A DNA stretch of 41,568 nt from the NCBI GenBank assembly GCA_016219025.1, contig JACRCM010000027.1, positions 1 through 41,568 on the forward strand, read 5' to 3'. Source of the DNA: Deltaproteobacteria bacterium. Lineage in GTDB: Bacteria > Desulfobacterota > GWC2-55-46. A program made the position numbers and the translations under genes. Under the pieces are notes generated by a model that was not told the DNA's origin, ran no database searches, and saw only the letters and a program-made list of their open reading frames with translations. Positions 1 to 8,073 of this stretch are shown piece after piece; positions within the stretch are counted from its first letter, which is position 1, and each line of letters opens with the position of its first letter.

Positions 1-399
1 GTGATAGGCACCTCGGCCGAGGACGCGGACTCAGGCGAGGTGGGCAGGGGCAACAGGGTCAACGGCGTTATCTCTCTTGCGCGGCCCATGGGCACGGAGG
101 CCGCCGCGGGCAAGAACCCGGTAAGCCACGTCGGAAAGATTTATTCCATCCTCGCGCACCGCATGGCGCGCGAGATGCACGAGCGCATCGAGGGCATAAA
201 GGAGGTATACGTCTGGCTGCTCTCCCAGATAGGCACGCCCATAGACAAGCCGAAGGAGGTCTACATAAAGATATCCCCGGCCCGGAGGAGCAACGCGGCG
301 GCCCTGCGTAGGAACGCCGCGTTGATAGTCGATGAGTATCTATCCGGGATAAGCGCATTCACCGGCGAGCTTGCCAGAGGCGAGCATCCGGTGTGTTGA
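1..399 (+). CDS. S-adenosylmethionine synthetase, archaeal type (3' end only)
   Basis: The 5' part lies outside the window; the GTG at base 1 is probably an internal codon. The visible 132 residues include ...TSAEDADSGEVGRGNRVNG, a GTEAAAGKNPVSHVGKIY stretch and a C-terminal region with QIGTPIDKP. These match the archaeal-type methionine adenosyltransferase family (PF01941), which makes SAM from methionine and ATP and differs in sequence from bacterial MetK. That family is found mainly in archaea and sporadically in bacteria. The stop lies 41 bp before the next start. The family call is firm; that it is the cell's only SAM synthetase cannot be judged from here. Confidence 0.85.
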   Translation: MIGTSAEDADSGEVGRGNRVNGVISLARPMGTEAAAGKNPVSHVGKIYSILAHRMAREMHERIEGIKEVYVWLLSQIGTPIDKPKEVYIKISPARRSNAAALRRNAALIVDEYLSGISAFTGELARGEHPVC

Positions 400-440
400 C
401 CGGTTGCCAATCGGCTGTATTAACGAAAGGAGGCAAGACC

Positions 441-830
441 ATGCCTGCAAAAAAGATGAACGAGCGCAACACGAGACTCAGGAATCTGCTGATGGATCAG
501 AAAAGGCGCATGTGGGGGACGCTGCGCGGCGAGCTATTCAATAAGCTCGGCAAGGACTACAACGCCCAGTTCGCCAACCCGCAGGACGTCGAAGACCTCG
601 CGCTCATCGACATCATAGAAGACACCGGCATAGCCCTTGCCGACATGAAGCGCAAGGAACTCGAAGAGCTTGAGGCCGCGCTCAAGAGGCTCGAAGGCGG
701 CGTCTACGGGGTCTGCACCGAATGCGGAAGCGGGATAGACGAGGCCAGGCTCAAGGTCATGCCCTTTGCCGGGTGCTGCGTCAGGTGCCAGTGTGACGGC
801 GAGGGGAAGGGGAGGAAGCCGACCCTGTAA
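441..830 (+). CDS. DksA/TraR-type C4 zinc-finger protein
   Basis: A 129-residue protein with a long helical N-terminal region (residues about 5-85, rich in charged residues, fitting the DksA coiled coil) and a C-terminal zinc finger: CTECG, then CCVRCQ about 20 residues later. DksA-family proteins bind in the RNA polymerase secondary channel and change transcription in concert with ppGpp. The acidic tip residues of classical DksA are not clearly recognisable, so the exact role is open. The ATG at 441 was chosen because AAAGGAGG ends a few bases upstream; an in-frame upstream extension to 393 would run into the SAM synthetase gene. Its stop overlaps the next start (TAATG), so it is probably cotranslated with the Nudix gene. 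Confidence 0.8.
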   Translation: MPAKKMNERNTRLRNLLMDQKRRMWGTLRGELFNKLGKDYNAQFANPQDVEDLALIDIIEDTGIALADMKRKELEELEAALKRLEGGVYGVCTECGSGIDEARLKVMPFAGCCVRCQCDGEGKGRKPTL

Positions 831-1276
831 TGGATACCATGCGCGAGCTTTCAGCCGGAGGGGTCGTGTTCAGGCGCGTCGCCGGCAAGGCCGAGGTGGC
901 GCTCATATCCGTCAAGGGCGGCAAGGTCTGGGCGCTTCCAAAGGGACAGCGCGAGGAGGGAGAAAACCTCGCAAGGACCGCGCACCGCGAGGTAAAGGAA
1001 GAGACCGGACTCGACGGAAGGATAATAGCGAAGATCGGCCACGTCGAATACTTCTTTACGTTCAAGGCCGAGGAGGGAACCCGGCGCGTATTCAAGATAG
1101 TATATTTCTTCCTCATGGAAGCGACGGGCGGCGACATCACCAAGCACGACGCCGAGGTCATTGACGTGCGCTGGTTTCCGGTGGACGAGGCCATAAAGAT
1201 AATGAAATACGACGACGAGAAGGGAATAATAAGGAAGGCAAAGAGGTTGATAGAGGAGACGGAAGAGGGGCGGTAG
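830..1276 (+). CDS. Nudix hydrolase
   Basis: 148 residues with a complete Nudix box: G at the start, E six residues on, then REVKEETGL (pattern GX5EX7REUXEEXGU). Nudix enzymes hydrolyse nucleoside diphosphates linked to another group. The sequence around the box (WALPKGQREEGE) resembles the Ap4A or (di)nucleoside polyphosphate hydrolase type, but substrate cannot be set from sequence alone. The start overlaps the stop of the DksA-like gene; an alternative ATG lies three codons in (839). A strong terminator follows 35 bp after the stop, so this is the last gene of the transcript that includes the SAM synthetase. Confidence 0.85.
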   Translation: MDTMRELSAGGVVFRRVAGKAEVALISVKGGKVWALPKGQREEGENLARTAHREVKEETGLDGRIIAKIGHVEYFFTFKAEEGTRRVFKIVYFFLMEATGGDITKHDAEVIDVRWFPVDEAIKIMKYDDEKGIIRKAKRLIEETEEGR

Positions 1277-1310
1277 GCGGTATTTACGAGCCAAGTTGCC
1301 GGTTCGCGTC

Positions 1311-1350
1311 CGCGCGGGGCATCGTCTTCGCAATGCCCCGCGCGTTTTTT
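1311..1350 (+). terminator. Rho-independent terminator after the Nudix gene
   Basis: A perfect 12-bp GC-rich stem (1311-1322 pairs with 1333-1344) encloses a 10-nt loop and is followed directly by six T residues (1345-1350). It sits 35 bp after the Nudix stop codon and closes the first transcription unit. A second, weaker hairpin (GCCTT/AAGGC) follows at about 1359-1373. Confidence 0.88.
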
Positions 1351-1399
1351 ATGTTTAAAATGCCTTTTAGCAAGGCCCCTGCGCCCACGTAGAATCGGC

Positions 1400-1428
1400 T
1401 TGTCATTTTCGTTATTTTGAGTTATTTT
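1400..1428 (+). promoter_or_regulatory. Possible sigma-70 promoter for the methyltransferase gene
   Basis: In an AT-rich patch between the terminator and the next gene, TTGTCA (1400-1405) is followed after 17 bp by TATTTT (1423-1428). The -10 match is only four of six, so the call is tentative. The position between a terminator and a new coding region supports it. Confidence 0.35.
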
Positions 1429-1486
1429 TATAACAGCGCCGGGTAAATCCGTCGAACAGACCAAGTGGAACGCGGCGGCCTCAGAG

Positions 1487-2452
1487 GTGTCATTGTCATC
1501 CAGAAAGACCCGTAAAGAAAAGACCTCTCAAGCCGCGGCTGCGTCCAGGTGTTTTTTGTGCGAGACGGGCTCGTTCAAGCCCGGTTATGAAAAGATATTC
1601 ATCGAGGCCGGGGTTTTTGGCGTGGAGTTCTGTGGAAACTGCGGCCTTGGCAGGACCGTGCCGTTGCCCGAAGAGGCGGGGGAGGGTTCGGGTGCGGACC
1701 CTGCCGGGTTGTCCCTGGCCGCAAGGCTGCTGCGCAGGTGCTTCGCCGGCGCCGGGCGCAGGAGGATAGAGCGGTTCGTCAATAAAGATAAGGGCGGCAT
1801 CCTCGACATAGGCCGCGCCAGGGAGGACTTCTTATCCGCCATGGAAGACCGGGGCTGGACCGTCCACGGCCTCGACGCCGATTCATTGGCGGCCGGGAGC
1901 GGCGCTCATGCAGGTCTGGATATCCTGCCCGAGGCGTCTTTCGACGCAGCCGTCTTTTGGCGCGTCTTCGGGCACATCCAAGACCCGGCAACGGCCCTGA
2001 GGGAGTGCGCGAGGGCGTTGAAGCCGGGCGGGGCGCTTGTGATGGCCGTGCCCAACGTCAAGAGCCTTCAGGCGCGTATCACTGGCAAGGCGTGGTTTTA
2101 CCTCGACCCGCGGTTCAACGCCTATCATTACACGGAGGCAAACCTCAGGCTGCTTCTGGCGAAGTCCGGGTTCGAGGTGGCGGAGGTAAGGCGGTTTTCC
2201 GCTGAATACGGGCCGTTCGGCCTCCTCCAGAGCATCTATAACGTGGGAGGGTTCAGACGGAACATCCTCTATAATCCCCTGAGTTCGGCGTCCGGGCGCG
2301 GCATCGGCTTCTATGTGGACATCGTGCAGATATTGACGACCCTGCCGCTGACCATACCCATCGCCGTTATCCTTGCCGTTGTGGAGGCGTGGCAAGGCAA
2401 CGGCGGGGTTATGGAAATATACGCAAGGAAGAGGGCGCGCCCCGGGACGTAA
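1487..2452 (+). CDS. Class I SAM-dependent methyltransferase with N-terminal Cys pairs
   Basis: 321 residues. The N-terminus has CFLC and CGNCG pairs, a likely zinc ribbon (residues about 22-55). The Rossmann methyltransferase core follows: ILDIGRAREDFL (motif I, less glycine-rich than usual), then FDAAVFWRVFGHIQDP and LKPGGALVMAVPN. This layout is that of the Methyltransf_23/11 type often found with glycan or lipid modification genes. A hydrophobic stretch near the C-terminus (about residues 270-295) could associate with the membrane. GTG start at 1487 with only a weak AG-rich site upstream. The gene ends 23 bp before the aminotransferase. Substrate unknown. Confidence 0.7.
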   Translation: MSLSSRKTRKEKTSQAAAASRCFLCETGSFKPGYEKIFIEAGVFGVEFCGNCGLGRTVPLPEEAGEGSGADPAGLSLAARLLRRCFAGAGRRRIERFVNKDKGGILDIGRAREDFLSAMEDRGWTVHGLDADSLAAGSGAHAGLDILPEASFDAAVFWRVFGHIQDPATALRECARALKPGGALVMAVPNVKSLQARITGKAWFYLDPRFNAYHYTEANLRLLLAKSGFEVAEVRRFSAEYGPFGLLQSIYNVGGFRRNILYNPLSSASGRGIGFYVDIVQILTTLPLTIPIAVILAVVEAWQGNGGVMEIYARKRARPGT

Positions 2453-2475
2453 AAATATGCGAGAGGCTTAAAATC

Positions 2476-3546
2476 ATGCTTGATGCGGCAATAGAGACAA
2501 CCAAGGCGGGGCGCACAAGGCTCACGGAAGCCCTCCTTGACAACCCCGGGTTCGGGCACATATTCTCCGACCACATGCTCGTGATGGACTATGCGGACGG
2601 CGCATGGAAGACGCCGCGCATAGTCCCGTTCGGGGACATGCCGATATCCCCGGCGCTTTGCACCCTGCACTACGGACAGGCGATATTCGAGGGTCTGAAG
2701 GCGTTCCACGCCAAAGACGGGATAAACGTCTTCAGGCCCGGCGCCTATCACGCGAGGATGAACAGAAGCGGCGCGCGCCTGTGCATCCCGGCCGTTGACC
2801 ATGACGTATTCATCGCCGGGCTTACGGCGCTCCTGCGGCTCGACGCCGAATGGGTGCCCAAGAGGCACGGCTATTCGCTCTATATCAGGCCGTTCATCTT
2901 CGCCGCTGATAATTATCTCGGGGTGAAGGTCTCGGAGACCTACAGGTTCATGGTAATCACCTCTCCGGTTGGCGCGTATTACAAGGAGGGGATAAACCCG
3001 GTGCGCCTGATGACATCCGGCGAGTTTGTCCGGGCCGTGCGCGGCGGACTCGGCGAGGCCAAGACCCCGGCGAACTACGCCGCGAGCATCCTTGCCGCAG
3101 AGGAGGCGAAGAAGAAGGGGTTCACCCAGGTGCTCTGGCTCGACGGAGTCGAGAGACGGTATGTCGAAGAGGCCGGCACCATGAACGTCTTCTTCCTCAT
3201 GGGAGAGGAGCTCGTCACGCCGGCCCTTACCGGCTCGGTGCTCGCGGGCATCACGCGGGACTCCGTCATTACGCTGGCAAAAGACTGGGGCGTGAATATC
3301 TCCGAGCGGAGGCTCTCCATTGACGAGGTCATCGAGGCGTCGGCCAAAGGCGCGTTGAGGGAGGTATTTGGCACCGGGACCGCCGCCGTCATATCCCCGG
3401 TAGGTGAGATACAGCACGGTGACAGGAGAATAGTCATAAATAACGGCAAGATAGGGCTCCTTTCCAAGAGGATGTATGACCACATAACCGGGATGCAGTA
3501 TGGCGACGAGCCGGATAGGTTCGGGTGGTGCTACAGGGTATCGTAG
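2476..3546 (+). CDS. ilvE: Branched-chain amino acid aminotransferase (PLP fold type IV)
   Basis: 356 residues, a normal length for the larger BCAT class. It transfers the amino group between glutamate and branched-chain 2-oxo acids, the last step of Val/Leu/Ile synthesis. The region LHYGQAIFEGLKAF, the PLP-lysine segment GEAKTPANYAAS, and EEAGTMNVFF (glutamate contacting the PLP ring nitrogen) are all present and in order. The ATG at 2476 is preceded by GAGAGG at 2461-2466; the longer frame from 2389 overlaps the methyltransferase and is unlikely. The stop codon lies inside a short repeat (see 3543-3602). Confidence 0.9.
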   Translation: MLDAAIETTKAGRTRLTEALLDNPGFGHIFSDHMLVMDYADGAWKTPRIVPFGDMPISPALCTLHYGQAIFEGLKAFHAKDGINVFRPGAYHARMNRSGARLCIPAVDHDVFIAGLTALLRLDAEWVPKRHGYSLYIRPFIFAADNYLGVKVSETYRFMVITSPVGAYYKEGINPVRLMTSGEFVRAVRGGLGEAKTPANYAASILAAEEAKKKGFTQVLWLDGVERRYVEEAGTMNVFFLMGEELVTPALTGSVLAGITRDSVITLAKDWGVNISERRLSIDEVIEASAKGALREVFGTGTAAVISPVGEIQHGDRRIVINNGKIGLLSKRMYDHITGMQYGDEPDRFGWCYRVS

Positions 3547-3602
3547 TTGCCGGGATTTACAGATAGGGCTACTTTGTAAATCGTAGCTCTATTTCATCGG
3601 CG
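3543..3602 (+). repeat. Palindromic repeat nested inside a second terminator-like repeat
   Basis: GTAGTTGCCG (3543-3552) and TTCATCGGCG (3593-3602) are the two halves of a short repeat that is intact at 18320-18340 and, inverted, at 33571-33591. Here about 40 bp (3553-3592) separate the halves. The interruption carries GATTTACA/TGTAAATC arms and the TAGCTCTAT tail of another dispersed repeat, also seen at 11451, 24936 and 40227. The outer repeat starts in the ilvE stop codon (TAG at 3544-3546). Confidence 0.65.
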
Positions 3603-3618
3603 TCTTTGTAGTTATCAA

Positions 3619-4008
3619 ATGATCGACATAAAGAAGCAGATAGCCTATTGGCGCGACGGGGCGGATGAAGACCTTGCCGTGGCCTGAGAGCTTGCAGGAT
3701 TGAAGCGGGTCAGGCACGGCCTTTTCTTCGCCCACCTTGCGCTTGAGAAGATGCTCAAGGCGCACGTTTGCAGTAAGACGAACGCGCTCGCGCCGCCGAT
3801 TCACAACCTTGTCATACCGGCGCAGAAGTCGGGGATAGAGTTTGAACGCATCCAATTGAAATTAATTGCCAAGGTAAATGAGTTCAATATCGAGGGTCGT
3901 TATCCGGACCTGCGGCTCCCTTTGCCGGACTCTGATGAGGCCGGGGAGTATATGTCGCGTATAAGGGAGTTGATAACGTGGTTGAGGATCCAATTAGATC
4001 AGCCGTAG
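3619..4008 (+). pseudogene. HEPN-domain protein, interrupted by an in-frame TGA
   Basis: Reading from ATG 3619, the frame gives MIDIKKQIAYWRDGADEDL, a stop codon TGA at 3685-3687, then continues in the same frame as a typical HEPN domain (RHGLFFAHLALEKMLKAH, later NEFNIEGRYPD) to 4008. HEPN proteins of this kind pair with MNT nucleotidyltransferases in toxin-antitoxin or related modules, and the next gene is such a partner. A short product restarting at TTG 3700 is conceivable but would lack helix 1. No Cys is expected at the TGA position in this family and no convincing hairpin follows it, so a nonsense mutation is preferred over selenocysteine. Confidence 0.65.
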
Positions 4009-4301
4009 CGGCCTATCTCAAAACGGTTGAGGACAATGGCATCCCGATCAGCTTCGGCGTCATATTCGGCTCGCAGGCCAAGGGGACGGCGCATGAATGG
4101 AGCGGCATAGACCTTGTAGTCGTCTCTGCGAGGTTCGACAACATGAGCGGACGCGAGGATATACATCTCCTTTGGTGGGTTGCCGCCAACACGGATGCCC
4201 GCATCGAGCCGATACCGTGCGGGGAGGCGCAGTGGCGCGACGACGATTCACGCGCGATAATCGAGGTGGCGCGCCTTGAGGGCGAGGTCGTGAGGATGTG
4301 A
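3978..4301 (+). CDS. MNT-type nucleotidyltransferase domain protein, catalytic Asp missing
   Basis: 107 residues with the minimal nucleotidyltransferase signature FGSQAKGTAHEWSGIDLVVV. In active members GS is followed by ten residues and then DxD; here the first Asp is Gly (GGC), leaving GID. A single base change from GAC would explain this. Active MntA-type antitoxins AMPylate their HEPN partner, so this copy is probably catalytically impaired. GTG start at 3978, overlapping the HEPN frame by 31 bp, as is common for these pairs. With the nonsense codon in the partner it suggests a decaying module. Confidence 0.7.
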   Translation: MVEDPIRSAVAAYLKTVEDNGIPISFGVIFGSQAKGTAHEWSGIDLVVVSARFDNMSGREDIHLLWWVAANTDARIEPIPCGEAQWRDDDSRAIIEVARLEGEVVRM

Positions 4302-4320
4302 AGGGCGGCTGCTAAGAAGC

Positions 4321-4470
4321 TGCTGAAAAACCCTGTCATTGCGAAGCAATCCGGTTATCGGTTATCGGTGAATGGTAAAAAAACATGTTTTTATCCTTAA
4401 CTGATAACGGATAACCGATAACTGATAACGTCTTACCCCGCGCAATGACAGGGTTTTGAGTTTTTCAGCA
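4321..4470. repeat. Nested palindromic intergenic element
   Basis: The outer arms are GCTGAAAAACCCTGTCATTG-type sequence (4321-4343) and its complement (4441-4470, with a 7-bp interruption). Inside them lies a second inverted repeat made of GGTTATCGGTTATCGG units (4351-4370 against 4399-4430). No gene is visible between 4302 and 4543. Another run of the inner unit (4524-4543) abuts the next start codon. Confidence 0.6.
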
Positions 4471-4543
4471 ACCGGCTAAAGGCCTTGGCCGTGCCCTTTT
4501 TTTTACACGGCTCACGGTATCTAAACCGATAACCGATAACCGG

Positions 4544-4798
4544 ATGGAACCAACCACTCTCCTCGGTCTTATAGCCGGCACGCTTACCACGGCGTCTTTT
4601 CTGCCGCAGGTGGTCAAGGCGTGGAGGTCGAGGCATACAAGCGACATCTCCGGCCTCATGTTCTACATGCTCGCCGTGGGCATAGTCCTTTGGCTGGCTT
4701 ATGGGATAATCAAGTGGGACATCCCGTTGATGATCGCCAACGGCGTCTCGCTTGTCCTGGTCTCGATGATAACGTATTTCAAGGTAAAGTACGGATAG
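4544..4798 (+). CDS. SemiSWEET family transporter (PQ-loop)
   Basis: 84 residues with three predicted membrane helices and the PQ motif in [18 protein letters not shown], typical of bacterial SemiSWEETs. These dimerise to form a small facilitative sugar transporter. The length matches the family (about 80-100 residues). No Shine-Dalgarno sequence is visible because a dispersed ATAACC repeat runs directly up to the ATG; the start is set by family alignment. It ends 16 bp before purL and may be cotranscribed, though there is no clear functional link to purine synthesis. Confidence 0.85.
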   Translation: MEPTTLLGLIAGTLTTASFLPQVVKAWRSRHTSDISGLMFYMLAVGIVLWLAYGIIKWDIPLMIANGVSLVLVSMITYFKVKYG

Positions 4799-4814
4799 GA
4801 AAACGCCAACCATC

Positions 4815-7022
4815 ATGCAAATTACTGAACAGACAATCAAAGAGCACGGTCTCAGCCTCGACGAATACGGTGAGATAAAGAAGGCGCTCGGCAGGGAGCC
4901 TACGCTCGTCGAACTCGGCATATTCTCGGCCATGTGGAGCGAGCACTGCTCATACAAGTCGTCAAGGCGGCACCTCAAGAATTTCCCCACCAAGGGGCCG
5001 CACGTGCTCCAGGGGCCTGGCGAGAACGCGGGCATAGTGGACATCGGCGGCGGACTTGCCGCGACGTTCAAGATGGAGTCGCACAACCATCCGTCGTTCA
5101 TCGAGCCTTATCAGGGCGCGGCAACGGGCGTTGGCGGCATACTCCGGGACATATTCACGATGGGCGCGAGGCCAGTGGCCTCGTTGAATTCGCTCCGTTT
5201 CGGCTCGCCTGACAACCCGCGCACCCGGCATCTCCTTGACGGCGTGGTGGCCGGAATAGCCGGGTACGGCAACTGCATGGGCGTTCCCACCGTGGGCGGA
5301 GAGGTCTACTTCAATGACTCATACGACGGCAACTGCCTCGTCAACGTCATGACCGTCGGGATAGTTAAGAAGGACGGCATATACAAGGGCATCGCGGCGG
5401 GCGTGGGGAATCCGGTCCTCTACGTAGGCTCACGCACGGGCAGGGACGGCATACACGGAGCGGTCATGGCCTCTGACGTGTTCGGCGAGGGCGGGGAGGA
5501 GAGGAGGCCGACCGTGCAGGTCGGCGACCCGTTCGCCGAGAAACTCCTGTTGGAAGCGTGCCTTGAGCTATTCAAGACCGATCACGTCATCGGCATTCAG
5601 GATATGGGCGCGGCCGGGCTTACGTCGTCGTCGGTGGAGATGGCGTCGCGCGGCAACGTCGGCATGGAGATAGACGTTGACAGGGTGCCGAGGCGCGAGG
5701 AGGGGATGAGCGCCTACGAGGTGATGCTCTCCGAGTCGCAGGAGCGCATGTTGATGGTGGTGAAGAAGGGGCGCGAGGCCGAGGTCAAAAAGATATTCGC
5801 AAAGTGGGACCTCGAATGCGTCGTCATAGGCCGGGTCACGGACGATAAGACCGTCACGATAATCGAGGGCGGCAAGGTCGCGGCCTCGATACCCGTTGCT
5901 CCCCTCACCGACGCCGCGCCTTCCTATGACAGGCCGTCCGCGAGACCCGCCGAGCAGGATTCAATAAACGCGCTCGATGTGGATTCACTAACTATTCCGA
6001 ACGATTATTGTAAAATCCTAATAACGCTTCTAATGTCCTTGAACGTGGCGTCCAAGGAGTGGATATACCGCCAGTACGACCACATGGTCAGGACGGATAC
6101 GGTCGTGTGTCCGGGCTCCGACGCGGCGGTGGTGCGGATAAAGGGCACGGACAAGGCGCTCGCCATGACCGTTGACTGCAACTCACGCTACTGTTATCTC
6201 GACCCGGCAAAGGGCGGGGCAATGGCCGTTGCCGAGGCCGCTCGCAACCTCGTGGCGAGCGGGGCCAAGCCCCTGGCCCTGACCGACTGCCTCAATTTCG
6301 GAAACCCGGAGCGGCCGGAGGTCATGTGGCAGCTCAAAGAGGCTATAATGGGCATAAGCGCCGCGTGCCGCGCCCTCCACATACCGGTCATAGGCGGCAA
6401 CGTCAGCCTCTATAACGAAACGTCCGGCAAGTCCATCCACCCCACGCCGGCCATAGGCATGGTGGGGCTGATAGATGACGTAAAGACGTGCAGGAGGCAG
6501 TGGTTTACCGGCCATGGCGACGCCATTGCCCTGCTTGGCTGCGGCGCGCCGTCGCTTGCCGGGAGCGAGTATCTCAAGGTCGCGCACGGTCTGGAGAGGG
6601 GCGCATTGCCTGAGATCGACCTCGCAAGGGAGAAAAACCTCCTTGACGCTTGTCTGGCGGCTATCAAGGCTGGTATAATAGTGTCGGCGCACGACATATC
6701 CGAAGGCGGCCTTGCCGTAGCGCTCGCCGAGTGCTGTTTCAACCCGGACGGCTCCATTGGAGCGGCGGTCGAGTTCCATCAAGGCTGGCTCCGGCCAGAC
6801 GTAATGCTCTTTGGCGAGTCATCCGGCAGGATAATCGTGAGCGTCAGGGAAGGCGACGCGGATAAACTGCGTTCCGTAGCGGCCTTATTCGGCGTCCCGG
6901 TCGAGTTTATCGGCAAGACGGGTGGGGGGCGTCTCAGGATAGGCGGCTTTATTGAGGCGCCGGTGGAGGAATTACGCGAGGCATGGAAGGGCGCGCTACC
7001 CGACTTCCTATCGAGCAAATAA
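4815..7022 (+). CDS. purL: Phosphoribosylformylglycinamidine synthase subunit PurL
   Basis: 735 residues, the length of the small PurL that works with PurQ and PurS. It catalyses the ATP-dependent conversion of FGAR to FGAM in purine synthesis. [11 protein letters not shown] is at residues 41-51, ESHNHPS at 88-94 and GAATGVGG at about 101-108; the second half repeats the fold ([24 protein letters not shown]). The stretch 5980-6035 is AT-richer with rarer codons than the rest but stays in frame. The stop overlaps the methylase start (TAATG). purF lies downstream, separated only by the restriction-modification genes. Confidence 0.95.
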   Translation: MQITEQTIKEHGLSLDEYGEIKKALGREPTLVELGIFSAMWSEHCSYKSSRRHLKNFPTKGPHVLQGPGENAGIVDIGGGLAATFKMESHNHPSFIEPYQGAATGVGGILRDIFTMGARPVASLNSLRFGSPDNPRTRHLLDGVVAGIAGYGNCMGVPTVGGEVYFNDSYDGNCLVNVMTVGIVKKDGIYKGIAAGVGNPVLYVGSRTGRDGIHGAVMASDVFGEGGEERRPTVQVGDPFAEKLLLEACLELFKTDHVIGIQDMGAAGLTSSSVEMASRGNVGMEIDVDRVPRREEGMSAYEVMLSESQERMLMVVKKGREAEVKKIFAKWDLECVVIGRVTDDKTVTIIEGGKVAASIPVAPLTDAAPSYDRPSARPAEQDSINALDVDSLTIPNDYCKILITLLMSLNVASKEWIYRQYDHMVRTDTVVCPGSDAAVVRIKGTDKALAMTVDCNSRYCYLDPAKGGAMAVAEAARNLVASGAKPLALTDCLNFGNPERPEVMWQLKEAIMGISAACRALHIPVIGGNVSLYNETSGKSIHPTPAIGMVGLIDDVKTCRRQWFTGHGDAIALLGCGAPSLAGSEYLKVAHGLERGALPEIDLAREKNLLDACLAAIKAGIIVSAHDISEGGLAVALAECCFNPDGSIGAAVEFHQGWLRPDVMLFGESSGRIIVSVREGDADKLRSVAALFGVPVEFIGKTGGGRLRIGGFIEAPVEELREAWKGALPDFLSSK

Positions 7023-8071
7023 TGGAAAAGTTGCCAAGGATCGATGATGACGATGATTTAAGGAGATTGCTTGAGCCGCATTGCCGCCTCAAGCGCGGTG
7101 AGATATGGGAAGACCCATTGCATGGCCATAGGGTTGGTTGTCTTGATGCCACCAGCAAAAGGGATGTAGTTGCGCTCATGGCCGGTGAAACGTCCGGATT
7201 GGCAATCCAGGACCCGCCGTATAATATCGTTCTGAGCGGCGCAAATACCATCGCCCTGTCGAAGACTGCCCTGGAGAATTATATCGCTTGGAGTAAATGT
7301 TGGGTAGGCAATACGATTGATGTCTTGAGTGATGATGCCAGTCTTTATGTGTGGCTTGGCGCAGACCAGAGGGACGGGTTTCAGCCGCTCCCTGATTTTA
7401 TGCTTATGATGAGGGGGTTTGATGGTGTAAAGACGAGAAGTTTCATAACGATGAGGAATCAGCGCGGTTATGGAACGCAGAAAAATTGGATGGCGGTAAG
7501 GCAGGAACTCCTCTATTATATCAAGGGCAACCCAGGATTCAATGTTAAGGCCGAATATACCGATATACCGAAGATTTTAAGGGGATACTACAAGAAAGTT
7601 GACGGGAGGATTACGGAGAATCTTGAGCGCGGCAAGTCGGATAACATAAGGGCCGGCAATGTTTGGGTCGACGTCCAGCAGGTGTTTTACAGGATGGAGG
7701 AGAACGTCCCTGGCTGCTATGCCCAAAAGCCATTGAAGTCAACGGAAAGGATTGTAGAGGCAAGCTCGACGCCAGGAGAGTTGATAGCCGATTTTTTTGC
7801 TCATTCAGGCACAACCCTTATGGCGGCTGAACGGTTGCAACGGCGTTGTTTCACGATGGACGTGGACCCGATTTTTGCCGAGATCACTATCAGGAGGCTT
7901 GAGAATTTCAGGAAGACCGGGCGTTGCGGCTGGCAATTCAATACGCCGTTCCCCGAGGCAGGGTTCAACATCGGGACGGGTGACGGCCTTGATGACGGCC
8001 CTGTTCATAATGGGCCGGTACAGGAAGCGCTATTCGCCGCAAATGATTGTCCTGGGACGGCAAAAGGGTAG
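7022..8071 (+). CDS. Site-specific DNA methyltransferase, beta class (DPPY)
   Basis: 349 residues. The catalytic motif DPPYN (residues 64-68) comes before the SAM-binding motif (DFFAHSGTTLMAAERL) near the C-terminus, the order of beta-class N6-adenine/N4-cytosine methylases. It would protect host DNA from the endonuclease encoded next. The ATG at 7022 overlaps the purL stop; an in-frame ATG at 6983 behind GGAGGA is the alternative. The region 7022-8807 is visibly AT-richer than purL and purF, supporting acquisition by transfer. Target sequence cannot be read from the protein. Confidence 0.85.
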   Translation: MEKLPRIDDDDDLRRLLEPHCRLKRGEIWEDPLHGHRVGCLDATSKRDVVALMAGETSGLAIQDPPYNIVLSGANTIALSKTALENYIAWSKCWVGNTIDVLSDDASLYVWLGADQRDGFQPLPDFMLMMRGFDGVKTRSFITMRNQRGYGTQKNWMAVRQELLYYIKGNPGFNVKAEYTDIPKILRGYYKKVDGRITENLERGKSDNIRAGNVWVDVQQVFYRMEENVPGCYAQKPLKSTERIVEASSTPGELIADFFAHSGTTLMAAERLQRRCFTMDVDPIFAEITIRRLENFRKTGRCGWQFNTPFPEAGFNIGTGDGLDDGPVHNGPVQEALFAANDCPGTAKG

Positions 8072-8073
8072 AC

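Noticed and set aside
2311-3483. Minus-strand frame of 390 codons opposite ilvE
   Set aside because: It lies across a clear aminotransferase gene and has no recognisable motif or start signal.
3685-3687. Selenocysteine at the TGA in the HEPN gene
   Set aside because: The family has no Cys at this place, and the only hairpin nearby is 4-5 bp. A nonsense mutation fits better, especially with the damaged partner.
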